A stretch of DNA of 64,000 nucleotides from Liolophura sinensis. Taxonomy: Eukaryota > Mollusca > Polyplacophora > Chitonida > Chitonidae. Both the position numbers and the translations under genes were made by a program. Positions 48,673-59,800 of this stretch are shown here, piece after piece (positions within the stretch are counted from its first letter, which is position 1; every line of letters begins with the position of its first letter). The notes below the pieces were generated by a model that did no database searches, was not told where the DNA came from, and worked only from the letters and a program-made list of their open reading frames with translations. Where the stretch lies: NCBI RefSeq assembly GCF_032854445.1, contig NC_088301.1:4823703-4887702 (forward strand), written 5' to 3'.

Positions 48673-49509
48673 AGAGTTGTGCAGAAATTTATTACATAAC
48701 CATTGTATCTGGTTATACTTTTTCCTTTTCAGACTCAGTACAAAGTACAAAGCTTAGTGCCAAGACCAGAAAATGGCAAAGATCGAGGCAGAACTCGCCG
48801 ATTTGCAAACATTCAAGGTGGGGATATTAATAAAAAAAAGCAAAACTAAAGCTAAGCAGAGGGTTTAATTTGTACAGGACACATTAAGCGTTGGTAAGTG
48901 GTCAGGTACTAAGTGTGGGATCACCATAGTGACAGAAACGCACCTACCCACAATGTCTTCAGTCCAAGCTAAAAATAAACAAACACCAAAAGCAAAATAG
49001 GTGCTAATTGCCTTGACAAGCGACAACGATATAACAAGTTAAGGATGCTTGAAACTCAGGAGTGAAACGATTCCCATCTAGTTATCCCCCATATGACATG
49101 ATGTATGTCATGAGATATGAGGCATACATGATGTATATTTTTCTGAAATGTTCCGGTTAAATATCCTCTATAGTTTTCAGATATGCTTTGGTTTGTTAGC
49201 TTTCGTGGGTGGAATTTACGTTGACAAAATATCCCTCAACAGTGGACACCATGTTTGTTTTCGGAGACTTTTCGGATGAGTATCCCCCATCAGAAACATC
49301 TTTTTTCGTTATGTATTCCCCAAGACACCATGTTTGTTTTCTGACATGTTGCAAAGCTGAAATGCTGCTTAAATATCGTTATCTGAATACACTTAGCCGG
49401 CGACTTTGTTTTATAACTGATCTAATGATAACAAAAAAAAGAAACACTTATGTCAACACTCAATATATTCCAGTTTGAATGCGTCAAAGTTGCCATATTG
49501 TTTCCTCAG
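48673..49509. other. no recognised gene
   Basis: The frame at 49209-49478 (+) has no known motif. A good acceptor (TTTCCTCAG at 49501-49509) stands at the end of this stretch, before the long repeat-containing frame. Confidence 0.4.
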
Positions 49510-51821
49510 GAGAATCCGTGCGCTATTCAGAAGATTGTTACGCAAAGGACGGAAACGAAACAAATGGAAAACTCCCAACAGTTGCACTTACAAGAGAATA
49601 TGAAGCAAGAGGTCCACTAGAACTGTCAGGAGTAGACGTTACACAAGATCCACAAGGATTTAGAGGAATAGACGCAGGACTAACTCCACAAGGGCACCCA
49701 GAAGTAGACAGTGCAAGAGGTCAACCAGGACTTACAACAGCTGATGAGCCACGAGGTCCACCAAAGCTTTTAAAGGTGCATGTTAATAAAGCACGAGGTT
49801 CACCAGGACTTACAAAACTAGGCGAAGGACAAAGCTCATTAAAGATTATAGGAGTAGATAAAGAACAAGGTCCACCAAAATATATAACAGTATATGAACA
49901 ACCTAAACCATCAGGTGCACCAGAACATCTAAGAGTAAAGAGGGCACGAGGACCACCAGGTCCACCAGGACGTGTAAGAGTAAAGAGGGCGCAAGGACCA
50001 CCAGGTCCACCCGGTCGTGTAAGAGTAGAGAGGGCACGAGGACCACCAGGTCCACCAGGAAGTGTAAGAGTAGAGAGAGCGCAAGGACCACTAGGTCCAC
50101 CCGGTCTTGTAAGAGTAGAGAGGGCACCAAGACCACCAGGTCCACCAGGACGTGTAAGAGTAGAAAGGGCACGAGGACCACCAGGTCCACCAGGACGTGT
50201 AAGAGTAGAGAGGGCACCAAGACCACTAGGTCCACCTGGTCTTGTAAGAGTAGAGAGGGCACGAGGACCACCAGGTCCACTCGGTCGTGTAAAAGTAGAG
50301 AGGGCACGAGGACCACCAGGTCCACCAGGACGTGTAAGAGTAGAGAGGGCACCAAGACCACTAGGTCCACCCGGTCTTGTAAGAGTAGAGAGGGCACGAG
50401 GACCACCAGGTCCACCCGGACTTGTAAGAGTAGAGAGGGCACAAAGACCACTAGGTCCACCCGGTCTTGTAAGAGTAGAGAGGGCACGAGGACCACTAGG
50501 TCCACCCGGTCGTGTAAGAGTAGAGAGGGCACGAGGACCACCAGGTCCACCTGGTCTTATAAGAGTAGAGAGGGCACGAGGACCACCAGGTCCACCCGGT
50601 CGTGTAAGAGTAGAGAGGGCACGAGGACCACCAGGTCCACCAGGACGTGTAAGAGTAGAGAGGGCACCAAGACCACTAGGTCCACCCGGTCTTGTAAGAG
50701 TAGAGAGGGCACGAGGACCACCAGGTCCACCCGGTCTTATAAGAGTAGAGAGGGCACGAGGACCACCAGGTCCACCTGGTCGTGTAAGAGTAGAGAGGGC
50801 ACGAGGACCACCAGGTCCACCAGGACGTGTAAGAGTAGAGAGGGCACCAAGACCACTAGGTCCACCCGGTCTTGTAAGAGTAGATAGGGCACGAGGACCA
50901 CCAGGTCCACCCGGTCGTGTAAGAGTAGAGAGGGCACGAGGACCACCAGGTCCACCAGGACGTGTAAGAGTAGAAAGGGCACCAAGACCACTAGGTCCAC
51001 CCGGTCTTGTAAGAGTAGAGAGGGCACTAGGTCCACCCGGTCTTGTAAGAGTAGAGAGGGCACGAGGACCACTAGGTCCACCCGGTCGTGTAAGAGTAGA
51101 GAGGGCACGAGGACCACCAGGTCCACCAGGACGTGTAAGAGTAGAGAGGGCACCAAGACCACTAGGTCCACCCGGTCTTGTAAGAGTAGAGAGGGCACTA
51201 GGTCCACCCGGTCTTGTAAGAGTAGAGAGGGCACGAGGACCACTAGGTCCACCCGGTCGTGTAAGAGTAGAGAGGGCACCAAGACCACTAGGTCCACCCG
51301 GTCTTGTAAGAGTAGAGAGGGCACGAGGACCACCAGGTCCACCCGGTCTTATAAGAGTAGAGAGGGCACGAGGACCACCAGGTCCACCAGGACGTGTAAG
51401 AGTAGAGAGGGCACCAAGACCACTAGGTCCACCAGGTCTTGTAAGAGTAGAGAGGGCACGAGGACCACTAGGCCCACCCGGTCGTGTAAGAGTAGAGAGG
51501 GCACGAGGACCACTAGGTCCACCAGGACGTGTAAGAGTAGAGAGGGCACCAAGACCACTAGGTCCACCCGGACGTGTAAGAGTAGAGAGAGCGCAAGGAC
51601 CACCAGTTCTACCACGACATATAAGAGTAGAAAAAGCACGAGGACCACTAGGTCCACCAGGACGTGTAAGAGTAGAGAGAGCGCAAGGACCACTAGGTCC
51701 ACCCGATCGTGTAAGAATACAGGAAACACTAGGATCACCAGTTCTACCACGACATATAAGAGTAGAAAAAGCACGAGGACCACCAGGTGCACCAGAACGT
51801 ATAAGAGTAGAGAGAGCGTGA
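49510..51821 (+). CDS. possible repeat-protein frame (RVRVERARGPPGPPG repeats)
   Basis: An open frame runs from about 49479 to the TGA at 51821. It opens with about 140 codons of non-identical sequence (GESVRYSEDCYAKDGNE and on) whose 15-residue rhythm fades into the array. It then carries about 42 units of RVRVERARGPPGPPG. If translated it would be very basic. Only two Gly-Pro-Pro triplets per unit are contiguous, so it would not form a continuous collagen helix. Against coding: the 45-bp period keeps any frame open, and the opposite strand is open for 782 codons (52069-49721) over the same DNA. For coding: the less uniform left edge stays open, and an acceptor precedes it. I judge a pure minisatellite more likely. 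Confidence 0.25.
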
Positions 51822-51970
51822 GGAAAACCAGGCCCACTAGGACGTATAAGAGTAAAAAGAACGCGAGGACGTTTGTGAGTAGGGGGAGCACACGGACTGC
51901 CATGTCCACAAGGACGTGTAAGGGTAGAGATAGGACGAGGCCCACTAGGCCTACTAGGGCGTGAAAGACA
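49600..51970. repeat. 45-bp minisatellite, about 42 clean copies plus decayed edges
   Basis: The unit is GTAAGAGTAGAGAGGGCACG plus AGGACCACCAGGTCCACCAG and GACGT. Three subtypes recur (GGACGT, GGTCGT and GGTCTT before the GTAAGAG; CACGAGG or CACCAAG in the middle). They follow each other in repeating orders such as 50200-50350 and 50640-50700, so multi-unit blocks were copied. A 24-bp-shorter unit recurs at about 51030 and 51195. Both flanks contain older, diverged copies. G+C is much higher than in the surroundings, and the plus strand is purine-rich. Confidence 0.96.
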
Positions 51971-52814
51971 CGAGCTCAAGAAAGAGGACGAGACCCTAAA
52001 CTTTGTATGTTCTTTGTTGGAGATGAACAATAGAATATATGCCAGGTACTTGTCCATTTGTCTGTACAATGAGACTAGATGTCATGTTTCGGTGAGACAG
52101 AATTTAAATATTCCAGCATTAGTACCGGCTGGATCGACAGGAATGTTAAATGTGCTTAGATGCGCCCGAACAATCGTCAAAATAGTCTGCGACTATGGAA
52201 TATTCACTTACGCACTGGCCTTGCTTTGTCCGCACACGTCAGCACTATGTAAATCCGTCTGTGAACTTCCACAATGCAAAATGACGACAGCAAGGTCAGT
52301 AAACCGACGACAGAATGATGGTTGACAAACTGTCATAACACATGAACTTCTGGTCAGCAACTCCATATTTGTAAACTTGAATGTGACAAGCTGGACCGGA
52401 CAAACATGATCCAAGGCTAGTATCAGTAACTTTGGTCTGACAAGAGACGCCTGCCACTGACCAGATTCCAAACAGTCAAACAACATCAAACATTAAAAAA
52501 AATGCATTTTTATAAGGTGTTTGTTATTTTAGTATTATCAGTTTGTTAAGATTAACACATCTGATGTTCGCGTGCAAAGTATTCTGTTTATAGCTTGTTC
52601 TCTATGTTAATGCCTGTTACATGGTAGTCCTGATTAATTTATGTACAGAGCGTCGGTCAGGTCTACTGAGAAATGAAACATGGTTCGTGGCCACCTCACC
52701 TCTACAGGAACGTGGGACAATTTCTAGCGTAAAAGCCACTTTCAAACCAGCTGACGGGTATAGATTCGAACTTGCGGCAAAAAGGATATTCGTCTGCTTT
52801 ATTTATTTATTTGA
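51971..52814. other. no recognised gene
   Basis: Short frames on both strands (52014-52325 +, 52208-52489 -) without recognisable motifs. A TTTATTTA stretch leads into the SINE pair on the right. Confidence 0.45.
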
Positions 52815-53072
52815 GGGGCCTCCGTGGCTCATTCCGTTAGCGCGCTAGCGCAGCGTAATGACCCAGGAGCCTCTCACCAATGCGGTCACTGTGAGTTCAA
52901 GTCCAGCTCATGCTGGCTTCCTCTCCGGCCGTAAGTGGGAAGGTCTGCCAGCAACCTGCGGATGGTCGTGGGTTTCCCCCGGGCTCTGCCCGGTTTCCAT
53001 CCACCATAATGCTGGCCGCCGTCGTATAAGTTAAATATTCTTGAGTACGGCGTAAAACACCAATCAAAAAAA
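52815..53072 (+). mobile_element. SINE family A, full length, plus orientation
   Basis: The reference copy of the family: head GGGGCCTCCGTGGCTCATTC, TTAGCGCGCTAGCGCAGCG, then a B-box-like GTGAGTTCAAGTCC; body TCCTCTCCGGCCGTAAGTGG, CAACCTGCGGATGGTCGTGG, CATAATGCTGGCCGCCGTCG; 3' end TTGAGTACGGCGTAAAACAC and CAATCAAAAAAA. It is tRNA-derived. It abuts the tail of the next copy. Confidence 0.9.
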
Positions 53073-53335
53073 TTTATTTATTTGATTTGTATTTTACGCC
53101 GTACTCAAGAACATTTCACTTATACGACGGCGGCCAGCATTATGGTGGGAGGAAAACGGGCAGAGCCCGGGGGGAAGCGCACAACCATCCGCAGGTTGCT
53201 GGAGGGCCTTCTCACGTACGGCTAGAGAGGAAGCCAGCATGAGCTGGGCTTGAACTCACAGCGACCGCATTGGTGAGAGGCTCCTGTGTCATTACTCTGC
53301 TGTAGCGCGCTAACCAACTGAGCCACGGAAGCCCC
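53073..53335 (-). mobile_element. SINE family A, full length, minus orientation
   Basis: An inverted second copy, tail to tail with the preceding one. Shared blocks include GCCGTACTCAAGAACATTTC, CGGCGGCCAGCATTATGG and the head CGCGCTAACCAACTGAGCCA. The two copies differ at scattered positions (ACAACCATCC, GGAGGGCCTTCTCACG), so they are separate insertions rather than one fresh inverted duplication. Confidence 0.9.
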
Positions 53336-53472
53336 TGTTTTCTTCATAAAATGATGCATTGATTACAAGAAAAATATTACTCATAACGGTTTCGGTAAAC
53401 AAGAGATTTATTTCATGATCAAGAAAATAAATATGACAACAAACACAGTTTAATTTTTAAACTGTCATCAGT

Positions 53473-53478
53473 CTTTAT
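53473..53478 (-). promoter_or_regulatory. poly(A) signal candidate for the lectin-like gene
   Basis: TTTATT (AATAAA on the minus strand) lies about 360 nt past the stop codon at 53835. It is the best candidate in reach, but the support is positional only. Confidence 0.3.
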
Positions 53479-53834
53479 TTTAACGAAGGGTATGGCTGTG
53501 GAAGATGTTTGACCATAGCGGGTTTAATGGTTTTCTGTGCATAATTCAGTGACGATTTCTCTCATTCAAACAAAGGGTGAATAATGACAAAAAGCTCTAG
53601 GCGTTAAGATGTTTGTGTCAATATACACACCTACATATTTGTCTTGTGTACACGTTTTACGAAAGAAAAATACAGTTCAACGTCAACGTTCGTCACATAT
53701 ATAAATGTGCTACCTGAAACTCGCTGCTTTTCAAGGAATTGAAGAAGTCGAGAGTAGACATAAGCATATTATATCATAACTTAATCTACCTATCAGGTAA
53801 ATGCAGGTACCAACCCAAACCTATCGGAAGCCAT

Positions 53835-56800
53835 TTAAGATGGGCGTATGATAAAGACTTTTGAACCAATGACAGAGTCAGCTCCATTGGCTTTCGCTCT
53901 CTTTTCGTCACAATACAGAGCACAAGTGTTAGGTGGAAAATGGTTTAACAGTTCGCAGCATATGTCCTGAGAACAGATTCGTGAACAGTGTGCGATATCT
54001 GTGCCAGAAAGCAACACGTCTGGTTTGGCTATCAGCTTTGGGTTGAATACATTGTTAATGCGCTTGATACCTGAAAATTGGAGTAAAATTATGCTGTAAT
54101 TGTAAACCAGTGTCAACAAAAGATCAATGCAGGTATTTTTGGTTGCGGTTGTGCACTAGCCCAATGCTAAGCTGGACGTTAATATAGACTTCCACGCGGA
54201 CAAAAAAAGGTTCGAAAACGCCGGAAATGTAATATGTCAAAGCCAGCATTGGTAAACAACATTTCAAGAGTAATCCAGCCGTCTAAACTTTTGAATTGAA
54301 CAACTCAAATCAGCGTGTGCCATGTTTGGAATTATTTTTTCTCAACCCCGAGCAGGGTGATGGGCCGCGAACCTTTTATTCCACCCAACATTCCGTTTAC
54401 AGGGCATGCAATTCTTAAAGAGAATGTTGAGTAGGATACAATTTTCGCGGCCCATCACCCTGCTCATCAGTTTAAACATCTGGATTACTGCTGAAAGATG
54501 GTTTGCCTATGCTGGCTTTGACATATTACATTTCCGGCGTTTTAGGGATTCGGACGATAGCAAAAATAAGGTGAGTTCGAGTCGATTTTTACGTTACCGT
54601 ATAAACGTCCAGCTTAGCTTTGTGCTAAGTGCACATGTGTCTTAGCTTCTAAAATATTAAATTAAACTACGTTAGCTACGTTTTAACCATGGCGCTGTAG
54701 TGTTAAGGCTAAATATGCTAATCTATCAACTTGGCTAGATTTACATGTGGTGTGTAGGCCTACACTCAGTGTTAATTGTGGAGTGCTAACACCGTGTTTT
54801 AGTTATTCTCTGTGAGATTCATTCATAGAAATATTGAACCCAATGTATTAAATCGCTTTAATGTCGTTTCTAATTCAATTTATTCCCAATATTAAGAGAT
54901 AAAACTTCATCAGGCACGTTATTCCATGTAATCGTGCTTCTCATCTTTATGCCTGCATGTTTAAAATATGGTCCCTTAATAGATAGACATAATTCATTCG
55001 CTGGCATTTGCTAGAAGTTTGTTAGATAATGACAAAAACACGTAAACTTCCTCACAAATCCAAAACACTTCAGACAAGTAACAGACTTTATGATACCAAA
55101 GCTCAACTGACAAACCTTACCCGTATATATAAACTGTTTCGACGATTTGTTCGGTTTTTTCCACGCTGATGCTATACCTACAAAGAAATTCCATTAGAAA
55201 TAGAAATCCATTGTCAGTTAAAATCCTTACCATTTGATTAATGTGGTATACTACTTGAGTCTATATAATAGTAATTATATCACTTGTGCACATCGCTGTG
55301 TTCAGTGTTGAGAACTATACAAGTCTATACACAATGCTAACTGTATAACTTGGGCAGATTGCTGTGTTCAGTGTTGAGAACTACACAAGTCTGTACCAAA
55401 TGATAACCGTATAACTTGGGTATATCGCTGTGTTCAGTGTTGAGAACTACACAAGTCTGTACCAAATGATAACTGTATAACTTGGGCAGATTGCTGTGTT
55501 CAGTGTTGAGAACTACACAACTCTGTACCAAATGATAAGTGTATAACTTGGGTATATCGCTGTGTTCAGTGTTGAGAATTATACAAGTCTGTACCAAATG
55601 ATAACTGTATAACTTGGGTATATCGCTGTGTTCAGTGTTGAGAACTACACAAGTCTGTACCAAATGATAACTGTATAACTTAGGTATATCGCTGTGTTCA
55701 ATGTTGAGAACTACACAAATCTGTACCAAATGGTAACGGTATAACTTGTTTATATCGCTGTCTTCAGTGTTGAAAACTACACAAGTCTGTACCAAATGTT
55801 AACGGTATAACTTGGGTATATCGCTGTGTTCAGTGTTGAGAACTACACAAGTCTGTACCAAATGATAACTGTATTACTTGGGTATATCGCTGTGTTCAGT
55901 GTTGAGAACTACACAAGTCTGTACCAAATGATAACCGTATAACTTGGGTATATCGCTGTGTTCAGTGTTGAGAACTACACAAGTCTGTACCAAATGATAA
56001 GTGTATAACTTGGGTATATCGCTGTGTTCAGTGTTGAGAACTACACAAGTCTGTACCAAATGATAAGTGTATAACTTGGGTATATCGCTGTGTTCAGTGT
56101 TGAGAACTACACAAGTCTGTACCAAATGATAAGTGTATAACTTGGGTATATCGCTGTGTTCAGTGTTGAGAACTACACAAGTCTGTACCAAATGATAAGT
56201 GTATAACCTGGGTATATCGCTGTGTTCAGTGTTGAGAACTACACAAGTCTGTACCAAATGATAAGTGTATAACTTGGGTATATCGCTGTGTTCAGTGTTG
56301 AGAACTACACAAGTCTGTACCAAATGATAACCGTATAACTTGGGCAGATCGCTGTGTTCAGTGTTGAGAACTACACAAGTCTGTACCAAATGATAAGTGT
56401 ATAACTTGGGTATATCGATGTGTTCAGTGTTGAGAACTACACAAGTCTGTACCAAATGATGACTGTATAACTTGGGTATATCACTATGTTCAGTGTTGAG
56501 AACTACACAAGTCTGTACCAAATGATAACTGTATAACATGGGTATATCACTGTGTTCAGTGTTGAGAACTACACAAGTCTGTACCAAATGATAAGTGTAT
56601 AACCTGGGTATATCGCTGTGTTCAGTGTTGAGAACTACACAAGTCTGTACCAAATGGTAAGGGTATAACTTGGGTATATCGCTGTGTTCAGTGTTGAGAA
56701 CTACACAAGTCTGTACACAATGATAACGGTATAACTTGGGTATATCGCTGTGTTCAGTGTTGAGAACTACACAAGTCTGTACCAAATGATAACTGTATAA

Positions 56801-59800
56801 CTTGGGTATATCGCTGTGTTCAGTGTTGAGAACTACACAAGTTTGTACACAAAGATAACTGTATAACTTGGGTTTATCACTGTCTTCAGTGTTGAGAACT
56901 ATACAAGTCTATACACAATGATAACTGTATAACTTGGGCAGATTGCTGTGTTTACTGCGAGAACTACATCCTAACAACTAGACATTTTTAGTAATTTATT
57001 TATTTGATTGTTATTTTACCCCGCGCTCAAAAATATTTCCCCCATACGAGGGCGGTCAGCAATAGGGTTGGAGAAAACCTGCCACCATCCGAAGCCAGAT
57101 TGAGGCTTAATTTGTAGTAATAGCCGAAAGTCTAGAAATTAATTCTGGAATTTTTCATTTATACAATGGCGGTCATTTTCATGTGCACAGTAAACCGTGG
57201 TACCTGGCATAAACCACTGGCCTTTGGCAAGTTAATAAGGAACTTTCCCCACAACTGACATACAAATAAGTGATATTCAACGAGCGCAATATTGCGCACA
57301 AGAGCGTCGTCGACGGTTTATTGTCGTCCAGCAGTAGGGGCTCGGGAATCTACATGCGAATTCCCTAGCCAAGGCTTACTTGGAGTCCTTAGTGAGTGCT
57401 TAGGGTTTAATGTCGTAGTTGATTTTCATATGGAGACGTAGGAGTCCTTAGAGTGCAAGTACGTGTAATGTGCCCCCTTGTTGTAGGGCGGATTACCACC
57501 GCTCTTTTATCTAGTGCTGCTTCAGTGAGACGACTTACCGAATTGATCCTGGATCTACCGCCCCGAGCTGGCTTTGAACATTACGTTGATGCATGATTGC
57601 ATATGATAACATATTTTACAGTGATATGTCACGTTCCTGTTTTAGTCTCGGATGGGATATAACAACAAAGTTAGGATGTACTCCAGAGGAAACACACTGG
57701 GACATTTTTTTACCCTAACTCTGTGCGAACGGTTGAAATTGCACATGACTGTGCTTGACTGTGGTTGACTGGTGGTAACCTGACAGAATCATACAAAACT
57801 GATGGGCGAATGCTTGTTGTTGTTGTTAGGCTTTTTTTTTGATCGGTTAAGTCAATCAATGCTGCGTTAAAATACCAAGAGCCAAAGTTCCAAAATTTTA
57901 TGTTATCGAACCTATTAAACTCTTCCCAGGAGGTACATTAGAAAAGTTTTTCTTATGGAAATACAACTTCTAGGTTTATTAACACGCCTATTAACACTTT
58001 AGCGTCAATAAACCAATAAGTTGTCTATCCATAAGACATTTCCAGTGTACTTTCTTCCCCTTTTCTAAATGCCACTCAAACTTTCCATGCGGTTGTGATA
58101 AATGATTAATCGTGCATTTTTAAGTTTAGTCACTGAAATATTTTACCTATAGATACTGGCATTGGTCTTGCTATGGTGCTAGTTGAATTTTTTTGTACTT
58201 CTACTTCTGAGGCAGCGTCAAGATCTGGAAGATAAGAACCAAATCATAAACAGTTTATATAAATGAGAAAAACACGGATGATTTAGAAGTAAGGCCAGAC
58301 ATTCATTCTGAGGATCCTATTTAGGGCTGTGGACTGTCATTCTAAGAACCCGATTTGGGGTCTGACCTGCTATTCATTGTGAGAACCCTATCTTGGGATT
58401 CATTCTGAGGACCCTATTTTAGAGTGTGTCCAGACATTCATTCTGAGGACCCTATTTTAGAGTGTGTCCAGACATTCATTCTGAGGACACTATTTTAGAG
58501 TGTGTCCAGACATTCATTCCGAGAACCCGATTTTTGGGTGTGAACTGCCATTTATTCCGAGATCCCTATTTTCGGATGTGACCAGTCTTTCATTCCGAGA
58601 ATTCTATCTTGCGGCATGACTAGGCTTTCATTCTGAGAACATTATTTTGGGGTGTTACCAGACATCCATTCTGAGATCCTTTTTGGGGGTTATGGCCAGC
58701 TATTCATTCTGAGTAGCCTGTTTTGGAGTGTTAGCAGACATTCATTCTGAGAACCGGTTTTGGGGTTTTGAACCTTATATGCCTTCTGAGAACCCTATTT
58801 TTTGGCGTAAACCATTCTGAGAAACCTGTTATAAGGTGTGACAACACCATTCCTTCTAATAACCCGATTTTGAGATGTGAACAGACATTCATTCTGAGAA
58901 CTCTATTTTGGGATGTGACCAGACATAAGGTTAAGATCTTGGACTGTGATCAGCAATTCATTCTGAGAACGTTATTTTAGGGTGTTACCAGACACTCTCT
59001 CTGAAATTCATATTTTGGGGTGTGAAGGCATAACATTCTTAGAACCCTATTTTGGAGTATGACCAGCCATTTATTGTGAGAGCCCTATTTTGGGGTATGA
59101 CAAGACATTGATTCTGAGAACCCTCCTTCTTGGTGTAACAAGACAATCATTTCGTCTTAGTTTTGAACATTTCCTAGAATACAATGGTGTGATTTCAAGA
59201 AAGGTCAGCCTTCAAAACGCACACCAAAAAATTAGTTGTAACAGTGTCAACCAAAGGTAATCCGATATAAGATTCTGCTCCTGACTGAGCAGTAGTGGAA
59301 GGCGCCTTTATATAACCACACATACATAACGTGGCGAAACCAGTCAATGGAAGGGTACGCTGGAAGGAGTGCGAAACGAATGAACGATAGTACGAAGCGA
59401 TGACACGATAAGGCGAAGCGATGGAATGGCATTTCAATGCATCTCTTGATTCATGCAAATGTGAAAATGTGTAGTTGCTGTGTTTTCCATTATCAGCTAA
59501 CACTGATGTACCCTCTCGTCACTCGTCAAGTTTAAATGTGAGAGTGTACACAAAACAACAGTGTGGCATATCAGGGTCGCAGGAAGCAAATCAAAAGAGG
59601 GCGGCGCATTGTCCCAAACAAGGTGGCGGGGGGGGGGGGGGTGGGGGTGGGGGGGGGTGGCGGAAAGCTCCTGGATCCGCAAAATCGCAAAGGGAAATTT
59701 TCCTCATTATGGTAGAAGCCTAGATATACGCGATATTCTAATATTCTTTGTATTGGCAAACATGTACGCATGGCTTCATAAAACAGCTGATTTATTTGCT

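Noticed and set aside
52815-52920. tRNA gene at the head of SINE A
   Set aside because: The same head occurs in several dispersed copies followed by the SINE body. It is tRNA-derived but not a tRNA gene.
55337-56785. 152- and 303-codon frames as repeat proteins
   Set aside because: They are translations of the 66-bp intronic minisatellite. Units vary in ways unrelated to codon position.
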